Positions 1 through 12,000 of a DNA stretch of 64,000 nt are shown piece after piece. Position 1 is the stretch's first letter. Every line of letters starts with the position of its first letter. Source of the stretch: Ehretia macrophylla (taxonomy: Eukaryota > Streptophyta > Magnoliopsida > Boraginales > Ehretiaceae); NCBI GenBank assembly GCA_037974665.1, contig CM075771.1, forward strand, positions 21,277,425 to 21,341,424. Reading direction: 5' to 3'. Both the position numbers and the translations under genes were made by a program. The notes beneath the pieces were generated by a model. The model was not told the DNA's origin. It was given only the letters and a program-made list of their open reading frames with translations, and searched no databases.

Positions 1-3000
1 GATAATTGATTATATAGCCATGCATGTGAAGATATATGCAAAAACTTGCTAGTATAACTTCATTGAGGTCTATGTTGCACACTGTTCTTGCATGGACGAT
101 TTTAATATAGTAAACATGCTTAGATATGCATGATTTCTGGATATGTTGTAGTTAAGAGGAATAATAACAACTTTCATGTTGGTAGCATCTTTGGATTTTG
201 AAGTTTAAAGTGGTTTTCAAGCCATGCAAATAAGTATTACTAATTTGCTGAGTTTATTGACCCTTCTGTTCGGAGAATTGTTAAGATAGTAAACGATGAT
301 AAAAATGCATGAAATTTGGTATGTCACTATATTTTTTAGTTATGAACATATCTTGCAGAAATAGGCTAAAGCAAATTTTGAGTTTAAGACCCCCAAAAAT
401 GGAAAATATCATAATGTGTCTAAATCAAGATAACTTGGAAATATGACGTATGTTTCTGGCAGATTTCTGACCTTGTAGAACAAAATGATTTTTTCCTAGT
501 AAACGATGTTAAAAATGCATGAAATTTGGTAGGTTACTATATTTGTCAATTCTGAACATATTTTGTAGAAATAGGCTAAGGCTAATTTTGGGTTTAAGGC
601 CCTTAAAAATGGAAAATATCGTAATGTGTCTAAAATTAGACAGTTTTGCATAGTCCCACGGTTTTGGCCATAACTCCTAAGTACGAACTCGGAATGCAGC
701 GAGGTTTGTTCTTAGATTTAAAGCACTCATTAAGCTTCAATTTTAAATTTGGTTCACTGAATTTGGAGGTTATTTTCTTGGCTAAATGAATGAGGAAAAA
801 CAGACCATTGCAGTAGCGTTTTTGCTTGGTAATGTGCTTTAAATCATATTGTAATTTTACTTGAGGTGTTGAATGCTTGAATTGTGGAAATTAGAAGTTG
901 TGTGGGCTATTTTGGTGGGTTGAGGTTGCTTAAATTGGTTGATGCATGGCTTAGGATCATTACATGATGAATTGTTGCTTAATCGCATTTGTAAGCACAA
1001 AATTGAGGCATTATTGCTTATGAATGTTTGTTAAGTGATGATCCTATGGTTAAATGTGTTCAATTGAGTGTTTAGTAGGCTGTCCAATAATTTCTAAGTA
1101 TGCTTGAAATGGTTTAAGTGTTTCTTGTGGTCCTTAGCAAACAAAATCAACACCCGAGCACGGCCTGTGAACCCTAATGGCCACGTAGACTCCCAAGTCA
1201 TAAACTACTCTTGTGTGACTTATAATTGATGTTGAGGATTGTTAATAGGCTGCCCGGAATTGTCTTTATAGCTCTAAACATGATTCTCGATGATTGCATG
1301 TTGATAAGTGAACTATTTTTGCACCCGATTTTGTGTAAGTATCGTAGCATGCTTGTATGATCTCAACACTTGATATGTGAACTAAAATGAGCTATATGAC
1401 TTGTTTTATATGGTGTTACTTGGCTATCCGTTAAATGTTCAAATGCTTCTAAGTGTTTCACAAAGTGAATTTACATGTCAAAGCATGCCTCGTATGTTTA
1501 CTTGTCAATATGTGATCTTATACTTGCTCAGAGGCCTACTTTGTTGACCTCCAAATGTGAATTGTTAAAGATATTCTATGGCTTGTTTTGTACATGATTA
1601 CTTGGCTGCCCATGAAAGTTTAATTGCTTTCAAATTGATATATGAAATGATTATATATTCTTACAATGCCTTATGTGTCAATATGTCAAAATGTGATCAT
1701 ATACTTGCTCGAAGGCAACCTACTTTGTTGACCTCCTAATGTGAAATGTTAAATGGCATAAATGTGCATTGAATACAAGGTTGCAACCTTTCATTGTGGC
1801 ATGGTAGCATTTCACGAACGCCGGGCGGCATAGGGCTTGCCGGTGCTCCCATGACTACCATGGTCCAATTCCCTCTCTTGCTTGGTATTCCACCATCGGA
1901 GAGTTGGGTCGTAGGATTTGGTGTACATCCGGAGTACACCCATTTGGAATGATAAGTGGATGATTGATGCCGGCTACAACCATGATTATTAGAAATGAAC
2001 TTGAAAGCAAAAACGTAATGTATCCCTTGAACGGTAAGAACTAAGTGCTATGCGGGGCAAAGTGCTACACCTGAAAATGGTAGGAGCTACCTCTTGAGCC
2101 CGTAGGAGCCACCTTTAGAGTCCTGTATGTATCAAAACGTATCCTTTTTACTACATGTTTAAGTACTCTCGCTTGGTTCCTAGAGGACCTCGAGGAGGAA
2201 AGACGGGTAAATATGTTCATTTATATTTATGTTATGTTATGAACTTACTTATTTTATATGACATGTTTTCAAATGAGTTTTCACAAATTAACCGGAAAAA
2301 TATTTCAAAAACCTTGTCACTTGTTCCCACTCGCTCAGTTCATAAGGACTCACCCTCTTTTTGTCACAGGTGAAGCCGGATTTGGAACAGGTACCCTAGG
2401 AGAATGTGCTTGTTGATGAATCCTTGGAGTGACTACGTGCCTTATGTGTTTTGCTTGAATGTGGATGTTTTATGGACAATGTGTTTGATTTGAAGACTAC
2501 TTATGTTTTTATTGTAAATGACCCCCGTTGTAATTTGGGGTCTAATTTTGGCTTGTACTAACTATAACCGGACAAACTCTTTATTTGGTTGTTTGCTTTC
2601 ATTATCTTGATTAGTAGTTAATGTAGGCGTTTAAACCACTAGGTGAAGAATCAACTAAGTTAACTCTATCTAAATTCACTTAAGTGGTTATTCGTAAGCT
2701 AAAGCATAATAGGTGCTTGCATAAATGGGAGTTTGACAAATAAATGGGATGTAGTTGTCAAGATAGGTTTGTTAATTCAAACGGAACTTTTGAGATAAAC
2801 TAGTAGGCATATCAATCGATAGTAGGACGAAAGTTTTAATCACAAGTATATTAATGATTTGAATTTTTCGAGGTGTTCTAGAAATTAGGTCAAACCAAAG
2901 GTCCTAAATACAGCCGATATGCTGCCGGTTTTTTCAAAAACATTTGGAGTTCTAGGCCAACGAATAAGCATTAATCATAGCCAAACGGTTAATATTGTAA

Positions 3001-3064
3001 AATAATAATAATGATTTAGGTCATACCCTAGTCTAGCCTCTATAGGTCGGGTTGGGGTGTGACA
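1..3064 (+). repeat. 5' LTR, truncated by window start
   Basis: Position 1 aligns with about 10185 of the 3' LTR, so roughly the first 1.17 kb of this LTR is missing. It holds an internal tandem duplication of about 211 bp (units starting near 288 and 499, both beginning AGTAAACGATG). The same duplication sits at about 10470 and 10681 in the 3' LTR, so it predates this insertion. It also keeps 438 bp (1498-1935) that the 3' LTR lacks, within degenerate repeats of roughly 180 bp. Short open frames here, for example 2155-2373, recur in both LTRs and show no protein similarity; I treat them as non-coding. Confidence 0.9.
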
Positions 3065-3075
3065 CCTTATTAGAA

Positions 3076-3088
3076 TGGTATCAGAACT
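3076..3088 (+). other. Primer-binding site (initiator tRNA-Met type)
   Basis: TGGTATCAGAACT lies 11 bp after the 5' LTR end. It matches the usual plant Gypsy/Copia primer site TGGTATCAGAGC except near its 3' end. This site primes minus-strand DNA synthesis. Its position confirms the element's orientation and the LTR boundary. Confidence 0.8.
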
Positions 3089-3517
3089 TAGTTTACTAAC
3101 TAGGCATTAGTCGGGTTCAACTCTCGGACCATGGGTAGAAGCCCTAAAGTAATTATGATGTCTTGTTTATATATGTTAATGTGTACTAATGTGCTTTAAT
3201 TGCTTTGAGCATTGAATATCATGTGTCTTTGTGGACCATAAGTATTATATGTCATACACACCGACACGTTAGTGCCCTCAATAATGAATGCATGCTTTTA
3301 TACTCCTTCCTTAATACATGTGCATGTTATATGACCATGACTGACTGTTTATACACATAGATAGTTAGGATTAGGACTTTCAGGGAATTGAATTTATGCA
3401 GGAAGAACAGAATGGCTCAGTTAGAGATTTCTGACATCTTCACAAGTACTCGATGGATCGTATGTATTATTGGATATGCATATATAAAATGCGTAGCACA
3501 TGTATAATTGTTGAGGT

Positions 3518-3530
3518 AAAGTTATCTCCT
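3518..3530. repeat. Target-site duplication, left copy, of nested LINE
   Basis: AAAGTTATCTCCT here is repeated exactly at 6725-6737, just after the LINE poly-A tail. The three leading A residues of the right copy merge with the tail, so at least GTTATCTCCT (10 bp) is certain. Confidence 0.85.
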
Positions 3531-6500
3531 CACTAGTCCGACTAGAGAAGAAACTAAAGAGGGAATATGATCAAACTTTGGAGCAAGAAGAGCTGCACTG
3601 GTACCAAAGATCTAGAAAGGATTGGATTTTATCGGGCAATAGGAACACTAGATTCTATCACCTCTCTACCCTGGTAAGACGAAGGAAAAATCGTATCTCT
3701 TGCCTTCAAACGGATATAGGTATTTGGATTGATGACGAGGATCAACTAAAAGAGATGGCTCGAAGTTTTCTCATGCACTTGTATACGGAGACGGCAGAGA
3801 GACCCCAAAATAATCTCTGCCCCTTGCTCCAACCTCTTCAAAGGGACGATATTGACAGTTTGTGCAACCTTATCGAGAAGGACGAAGTCAGACTTACAGT
3901 GTTTCAGATGAATCCTTCTAAGGCACCAGGACCTGACGGCCTTAATGTTGCCTTCTACCAGCGGTGTTGGGACACTGTAGAAGATGCTACTTTTCGTATC
4001 GTCTGCAATGCTCTCAACTCTGGAGAGATGCCTAATCTTATCAACCACTCACTTATCCACCTTATTCCGAAAGTCAAGAATCCTGAAAAGATGAGTCAGT
4101 TCCGTCCCATCAGTTTGATAAATGTCTCTAGTAAAATCATCATGAAGGTCTTAGTTAATAGACTCAGACCACTTCTTGCAACATTATTGGACCTCACCAG
4201 AGCAGCTTTTTACCTGGGCGATCTACTATTGACAATGTTATCCTGGTTCAAGAAATTGCTATAGCTATGAAAAGGAAAATGGGCAGGAAAGGTACTATGG
4301 CCTTTAAAATCGACCTGGAGAAAGCTTATGACAAACTTAGTTGGAGCTTTATTCGGGAGACTTTGGAAAGTATTCAACTGCCTCCAAATTGGGTTTCTCT
4401 TATTATGTCCGCAATGGGTTCGAACTCAGTCCGCCTCCTCTGGAATGGTGCCCCCACAGAGCCGTTTACCCCCTCACGTGGAATCAGACAAGGCGACCCT
4501 TTATCGCCCTACATCTTTGTTTTGTGCATTGAGAGGCTTGCTAATGCCATTTACCGTGAAGTGCATGATGGAAACTGGACTCCTATTTCTCTCAACAGGT
4601 ATGGCCTTAAACTTTCTCATTTGTTTTTTGCTGACGATTTGTTTCTTTTTGCAGAGGCTTTCGTCGAACAAGTTCAAGTGATTACTCAAGCGTTGCGCAA
4701 CTTCTGTCAGATGTCGGGCCAGTCAATTAACCCAACCAAGTCTCAGCTTCTGGTTTCTAACAATGTTGATCAAAATTTAGCCCTTCAATTGAGCCAGATT
4801 AGTGGCATACCTCTTGTTCATCACTTTGGCACCTATCTTGGTGCCCCTATTCTTACCGGCAAAGAAAGAAGAAATGCATACAACTAAGTTGTGTCAAAGA
4901 TGCAAACCAAATTAAGTGGATGGAAACAGAAATGCTTATCTCTAGCTGGCAGGATTACTCTTGCTCAATCAGTTTTATCGGCGACGCCAATCCATGTGAT
5001 GCAAGCTCACAAACTTCCGAAACAAACTTGCAACGAAATTGATCGCATACAAAGAGATTTTATATGGGGGTCGACAAGAGAGAGAAGAAAGGTACACTGG
5101 GTTGCTTGGGAACGTCTTTGTCAACCCAAGAAATGTGGTGGACTTGGATTAAGATCAACTCATACTCTCAATGAAGTTTTCATGGCAAAACTTGGATGGA
5201 AGTTGCTTAAAGAACCTAACCTCCTTTGGGTCCAGGTTTTTCAAGCTAGATACTTCAACAATGACATTCTTAACTATACAAGCAAACCTTCAGATTCTTT
5301 ATTGTGCAAAAACATTACGAGAGGTGTGGATATTCTCCGAAAAGGTATTAAATAGACTGTGAGGAATGGAAAAAAGATTTGCTTCTGGCTTGACTGATGG
5401 GTTGGGGATGGTCCTTTAATTAGGCTAACCAATTATGATATCGAGACTTTTGAGATAAATAAAAAAGTTGAAGCATTCACGGTTGAGGATGGCTCTTGGA
5501 ACTGGCCTAGCTTTCAACATCTACTCCCAGACCAAGTGCTCCTTCAGATTGCGTCTGTTAGAGTGCGAATTGGAGATGAGGAACACGATTACATCTCTTG
5601 GAGTAGCAACAACTCAGGTAACTTCTCGGTGAAATCAGCTTATGAAATGCTCATAAGTGAAACCCCTAACGACAACTTCAATTGGGACTTGATTTGGAAG
5701 CTCCATTGCACACAAAGAATTCGAATCTTCCTCTGGCGCTTGATCCTTAATAAACTCGCCACTACCCAACAACTCTGCAAGAGAGGTATTGGCACAGAGT
5801 TTTCTTGTACTGCTTGTGGATCCTTGAATGAAGATACAGACCACCTTTTTCGTAGATGCTACTATTCCAGTGAAATTTGGAAGCAACTTTTGCCTTTTGA
5901 TCAACAACATGACTTTGATAGACCTTCATGGGTTGCGTGGATTAGCTCAAACTTGAAAAAGAAAAGAACTGTGCATGGGGTCGCTTGGAACCTGATTTTT
6001 GCTGCTTCTCTTTGGTGGATTTGGAGATGGAGAAATGACAAATGCTACGGAGAATCCCAGGATCCAATCCTTCATGACACTGTCTTATTTATTGTCAACT
6101 ACGCAAGGGATATGGAGAACGCTTGGGGCAAGAACATGATGATTACAACAGGAAGACAACAAAGACTTATTGATGTTTGTTGGATCAAACCGCAGGACGG
6201 GTGGAAACTTAATGTGGATGGCTGCGTAAAGGGCAATCCTGGTCTGGCGGCAGCAAGAGGGTTGATTAGAAATGATCAAGGGGATTGGGTGTTGGGCTTT
6301 AACTGCAATTTGGGTATTGCCAACAGCATTAATGCTGAAGTTTTCGCGATATGGATGGGGTTGAGGAGGCTAGTTCAAATGAGAGTCACAAGGGCTGAAA
6401 TCGAAACAGACTCCCAAATGCTCGTTCAAATGCTCCGAAACAACACTTTCAATAACAGTCCTTGGAGGCCATGGGTTGAAGACTGCCATCTTATTCTTCA

Positions 6501-6727
6501 GCAGAATCCTCATTTTCGAGTTCATCATATCTATCGTGAGGCAAACAAATGTGCTGACTTATTAGCCAACTTTGGCTTAGATCAGACCCTAGGAGAACAC
6601 TACATGGATCAACCTCCTGGGTTTTTGCAGACTCAACTAGAGAAAGACAAACGAGGAGAACCGTCATCTCGAACCATCAACGGTTTCTAGTCCCGAGCTA
6701 GACCTCCCATCAACCAAAAAAAAAAAA
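3531..6727 (+). mobile_element. 5'-truncated LINE (plant L1-like) nested in the LTR element
   Basis: The insertion runs from the left target duplication to a poly-A tail at 6715-6727. Its reading frame is open from the first bases (codons from 3533). It starts in the linker between endonuclease and reverse transcriptase, so ORF1 and the endonuclease are missing. That is the usual outcome of incomplete target-primed reverse transcription. The remaining order is linker, reverse transcriptase, zinc-binding RVT region, RNase H, 3' UTR, poly-A. It is on the same strand as the host LTR element. Confidence 0.92.
3533..6690 (+). pseudogene. LINE reverse transcriptase / RNase H ORF2 remnant
   Basis: The first segment (to about 4208) reads through the linker into the N-terminal RT blocks, including KAPGPDGLN and FRPISLINV. 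A single-base frameshift near 4208 moves the frame. The second segment carries KIDLEKAYDKLSW, GIRQGDPLSPY and the catalytic FADD at 4627-4638. In-frame stops follow at 4885-4887, 5353-5355 and about 5395. The last open stretch (5536-6690) holds the zinc-binding region (CTACG...HLFRRC) and an RNase H domain (NVDGCVKGNPG, AEVFAIW, ETDSQ, REANKCADLLA). Catalytic residues survive, but the frameshift and stops make it inactive. It cannot mobilise itself. Confidence 0.9.
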
Positions 6728-6737
6728 GTTATCTCCT
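6725..6737. repeat. Target-site duplication, right copy, of nested LINE
   Basis: Exact repeat of the 13 bp at 3518-3530, directly after the LINE poly-A. After it, the sequence resumes as LTR-element internal DNA. Confidence 0.85.
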
Positions 6738-9000
6738 TATCTTTGGAATACCCATACCTGTGATTAAGTTATCAATTTTATAGTTATGGAGTTCTTCATT
6801 CCGTTAAACTGTTCTTCTAATTGTGGTTCAAGTATAAGGGTTAAGGACATATAACTTTCCTTAAGATATAAGAGTATAATATCGACATGTGGAGTAGTAT
6901 ATATATATTCATATGCTTATAATGGAAGTTTGACTTGGAGGTTGCTTTGAATCCTTTTCTCACATCTTAAAATTGGTTTGATAGACTATCTAAGAAGTTA
7001 GCAATATACTCATACGATTGAATCCTTACTTGATTGGAATTAAGCATTGATGATTCTTTAGTATAACAAGATATAGAGATGTTGGAATTGAGGAATTCAC
7101 GTAGCTAGAACTTGTGTTTGAAAGACTACACCTAAAATGTTAGGTCGAATAGAAGTGTAAGGTATTGAATTATGCATTAGCTAACTAACGTTGCTAAAGG
7201 TCCTAAGTTGGATATTGGTGATATTAAGAATCATGGTATTAATTTGGTGCCCCCTCGGATTTAGTTGTGATTATACAAAGTAAGTCATTCTACACACTCG
7301 TTAATTGGATACCATAGAAGATGTTAGGAAGCATATATCCCTAAGTAATACCGATGGACCTAGTATATAAACCATGGATATGAGATTAAAGCATCTGGCT
7401 ACAAAATGGAGTCGTCAGGGTATGATTAGTAATCCTAAATAGCTAATAGTGAGTATGCATGAGGATTCATGGTAAACCCTAGGACCTAAGGTCGATAAGT
7501 CTTGATGCCCTTAACTAGTTGAACATGTAAATGGATAGAGTAAGATTTCATATAGTTAAGATAGAGATAAACTAGAGTCATGATGACCCAAGAGACTGCT
7601 GTTAGACAATCGTATTTATGTGTACCATTTCACTTCTAGAAATTAGCGGTTGGTAGACTTCGAATCGTGGTTGTTGAATAGAGAGTGAATCTTATAGTGA
7701 TAGTTAAATGAGAGGTTGATTACTTTTGAAGTTCTATTAGATTATATTGAAGGATGCCTCGTGGTCATAATTCTTTGATACAGCCTTGAAGTTATTTCGT
7801 GTAACAAGCTACTTGGATTAGTATGGTAAGTATCTTATGAGCTAGATCATTTCGGTACCCATTTATAGTCCTAGGATTGTTGTTGTACGGTCGGTAACCT
7901 AGTGGAGCATTGATATCACTTACATGGCTATAGCTTTAGCTTAGTAACACTAATGTTGAAGATATATTGGCGGCATTAAGTGTTCGAAGGAATGACTAGG
8001 TCGCTAAGTGAGTGAGACCATTGTCCTCTTAAGTATGACGTAACCTTCGATTGAAATGAGTGGAATTTATTTGAGGTTGAAACTATTCGCCTTAAGAGCG
8101 TTGGTTAAGATTGAAAGAAATTCTGAAGTTTCGTGACTTGAAGATAGAGTTTTGAATAAGGAAATAAATTGTGGGTCACAAGCTGATGAAATTTACTTGT
8201 AAGAGTTGAACTAGTGCAACATGATTAGTTTACCCATGCAATTTCAATGGCAATTTGTTAGTGGTACTTAATAAACCTTAGAGTTTGAGTTTAACAAATC
8301 TCAATGGTCTTTTTTCTTGATTACGAGTGTGAAGGTTAACGAAGTTGGGAAAGAATGTTAGTGAATTGAAGCCTACAACCGTGAGACTAGTCATTAGAAG
8401 ATTTATTAATCTAATGTACCTACGAGATAAGGACTATGATACTATCGATAGATGACGACTTGAAATAGATTAGTTTGTTTGGTGAGTTCTTCCTGAAAAT
8501 AGGGTCGTATGTGGAAATGATCCATAAGTTGTGTATGTCCTACGTGTTAACAATTTTGAAGCTAGTTGATAGGATATGTAAATCGGATATAAACCTATCA
8601 TCTTGAAATTTGTGTATGTCACCATAGGATCATGGTATTATTGTGATATTCCTTTTGAGGTATGAATGCAAGATTGATACGACATAAGTCATGATTTTGG
8701 AGTTATAGTTATATTGTTAGAATACCGATGCAGCTTTGATTACTATATTTAGAGGTTCTAACCTTAGTTAATGAACTCGATCTTAAAGATCAATTGGAGA
8801 AAATAGAGTCGTTTGAAGGAACGAACTGTAAATGTAGGAGTCACACCGAATTAAATGATTGGAGAAACGTAGGAAGTGAATTGGTTGTGATAAGAGAAAT
8901 CACAGAACACAGGACGAACCGGAGTGGGAAAAATAACAAAGGTCAGAATCCATCTAAATGACCTCAATAGGTAAGAATGAATTTCAGGACGAAATTCTTT
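6738..9000 (+). other. Internal region of the LTR element, no recognisable coding sequence
   Basis: About 2.3 kb between the LINE insertion and the polypurine tract. All frames are broken by frequent stops, and I could find no RT, integrase, chromodomain or gag motif. The end (about 8970-9000) reads CAGGACGAAATTCTTTT, a sequence commonly found just before the 3' LTR of plant Gypsy elements. The region is either non-coding by origin (LARD) or too decayed to read by eye. Confidence 0.65.
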
Positions 9001-9014
9001 TAAGGAGGGGAGGA
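9001..9014 (+). other. Polypurine tract
   Basis: TAAGGAGGGGAGGA lies directly before the TG of the 3' LTR. It is the expected primer for plus-strand synthesis and fixes the LTR start at 9015. Confidence 0.85.
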
Positions 9015-12000
9015 TGTGAGGCCCGACCCTGAATAACGTGTCTTACCTCGATTTACGTGCCTTAACCCAGAATTATATGACCGACCTTGGATTACGTGCC
9101 CTGTCTTGATTTTCGTGCCTACCTCGTTATACGTGCCTTGACCTAGAATTGTGTGCCCTAATTCTCGACTTATGTGCGATACTTAGATATACGTACCCTG
9201 ATCTCGATTTACGTGTGACACCTCGATATTCGTGCACTAACCTTGAACTGCATGTCATAACCTAGATGTAGAGTCGTGCATTGCATTACGTGTCTTGCAT
9301 TGAATTACGTGTATTCACCTAGGGTTACGTGCATTGGCATTAAAATTCGTGCATTTACCTTGAAGTATGTGCCTTGATTTTGAAGTACGTGCCTTGATTT
9401 TGAAGTACGTGCTTTACTTCGCAGTTTGTGTCTACCTCGTAATTCGTGCCCTAGACCTAGGAATGCGTGCCTGCACACTAATCTAGAAAGATTCTTGCAC
9501 AAAGCACTAGATAATAAAATAATCCTACACAATCCACTAACCATTATTAAATTCTTAATTCAAATCCTACAAACTCCACTAACAATAAAATAACATTAAA
9601 CTATTCCTACACATTCCACTATCATTAATCTAATCCTAATTCAAAACAAAATCCTATCATCACCCAAATCATCCCCAATATAATATACCTAGTTACCTTT
9701 TCCTACAAAACTCACTAACTATTAAATACTATACTTAATCCTAATTCAACCCACTAGAAGACAAACAACCCAATATTCTCTTACAAACAATTATAATTTA
9801 AACTCATACAAGACACAAAAAAAAACATTCCTATGACAACACTAAACACAAGACTCATAAAAATACACTTTGTAAGAGCTTTATGCACATTTTCATGCCT
9901 AGAGTTCAACAAAAGCTTATTATATTCCATTGCTTAGTTCTTATCACCCATACACTCATTCAAAACAAGAAAAAGTCAGATTTAGAGAGGGTAAGGGTCG
10001 TGCAAGAGAGGAAGAGAAAGAAGAAGAGGGAGAGAAGGAGAAAGAAAGAAAGAAAGAGAAGAAAAGAAAGGCTTTGGCTAGCTAGTTTCAATCTTTGCAT
10101 TTGCTTGCTTCAATTGTTGCTTAATCTTCATCAAGGTGAGGGTTCTAAACTATTTTTAAAATATTTTCAAAGGTTCATAAGCATGATATGTGATTATATA
10201 GCCGTGCATGTAAAGATATATGCTAAAACTTACTAGTATAACTTCATTGAGGTCTATGTTGCGCACTGTTCTTGCATGGATGATTTGATATAGTAAACAT
10301 GCTTAGATATGCATGATTTCTGGATATGTTGTATTTGAGAGGAAGAATAACAACTTTTGTGTTGGTAGCATCTTTGGATTTTGAAGTTTAAAGTGGTTTT
10401 CAAGCCATGCAAGTAAGTATTACTAATCTGCCGAGTTTACTGACCCTTCTGTTCGGAGAATTGTTAAGATAGTAAACGATGATAAAAATGCATGAAATTT
10501 GGCATGTCACTATATTTTTTAGTTCTGAACATATCTTTCAAAAATAGGCTAAATCAAATTTTGAGTTTAAGACCCGCATAAATGGAAAATATCGTAATAT
10601 GTCTAAATCTGGATAACTTGGAAATATGAAGTATGTTTCTGGCAGAATTCTGACCTTGTATAACGAAATGATTTTTTCCTAGTAAACGATGTTAAAAATG
10701 CATGAAATTTAGTAGGTCACTATATTTGTCAGTTCTGAACATATTTTATAGAAATAGGCTAAGGCTAATTTTGGGTTTAAGGCACTCAAAAATGGCAAAT
10801 ATCATAATGTATCTAAAACTGGACAGTTTTGCATAGTCCCACGGTTTTGGTCATAACTCCTAAGTCTGAACTCGGAATGTAGCGAGGTTTGTTCCTAGAT
10901 TTAAAGAACTCATTAAGATTCAATTTTACATTTGGTTCACTGAATTTGGAGGTTATTTTCTTGGCTAAATGAATGAGGAAAAACAAACCATTGCAGTAGG
11001 ATTTTTGCTTGGTAATGTGCTTTAAATCATATTGTAATTTTACTTGAGGTGTTGAATGCTTGGAATTGTGGAAATTAGAAGTTGTGTGGGCTGTTTTGGT
11101 GGGTTGAGGTTGCTTAAATTGGTTGATGCATGGCTTAGGATCATTACATGACGAATTGTTGCTTAATCGCATGTGTAAGCACAAAATTGAGGCCCTATTG
11201 CTTATGAATGCTTGTTAAGTGATGATCCTATAGTTAAATGTGTTCAATTGAGTGGTTAGTAGGCTGTCCAATAATTACTAAGTATGCTTGAAATGGTTTA
11301 AGTGTTTCTTGTGATCCTTAGCAAACAAAATCAACACCCGAGCATGGCCTTGTAATCCCTAATGGCCATGTAGACTCCCAAGTCATAAACCACTCTTGTG
11401 TGACTTATAATTGATGTTGAGGATTGTTAATAGGCTGCCCGGAATTGTCTTTATAGCTCTAAACATGATTCTCGATGATTGCATGTTGATAAGTGAACTA
11501 TTCTTGCACCCGGTTCTGTGTAAGTGTCGTAGCATGCTTGTATGATCTCAACACTTGATATGTGAACTAAAATGAGCTATATGAATTGTTTTATATAGTG
11601 TTACTTGGATGTCCGTTAAATGTTCACATGCTTCTAAGTGTTTCACAAAGTGAATTTACATGTCAAAGCATGCCTCGTATGTACACCCATTTGGAGTGAT
11701 AAGTGGATGATTGATGCCGGCTACAACCATGGTTATTATAAATGAACTTGAAAGCAAAAACGTAATGTATCCCTTGAACGGCAGGAACTAAGTGCTATGC
11801 GGGAAAAAGTGCTACACCTGAAAGTGGTAGGAGCTACCTCTTGAGCCCGTAGGAGCCACCTCTAGAGTCCTGTACATATCATAACGTATCATTTTTACTA
11901 CGTGTTTAAGTACTCTCGCTTGGTTCCTAGAGGACCTCGGGGAGGAAAGACGGGTAAATGTGTTCATTTATATTTATGTTATGTTATGAACTTATTTATT

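Noticed and set aside
2155..2373. Reading frame shared by both LTRs (also at 11902-12090)
   Set aside because: The two copies are similar only because the LTRs are repeats; the frames end at different places and encode no known motif.
9883..10236. 117-aa Lys/Arg-rich reading frame in the 3' LTR
   Set aside because: It is a translated GA-rich tract in LTR leader sequence, with no domain and no conserved counterpart visible in the window.
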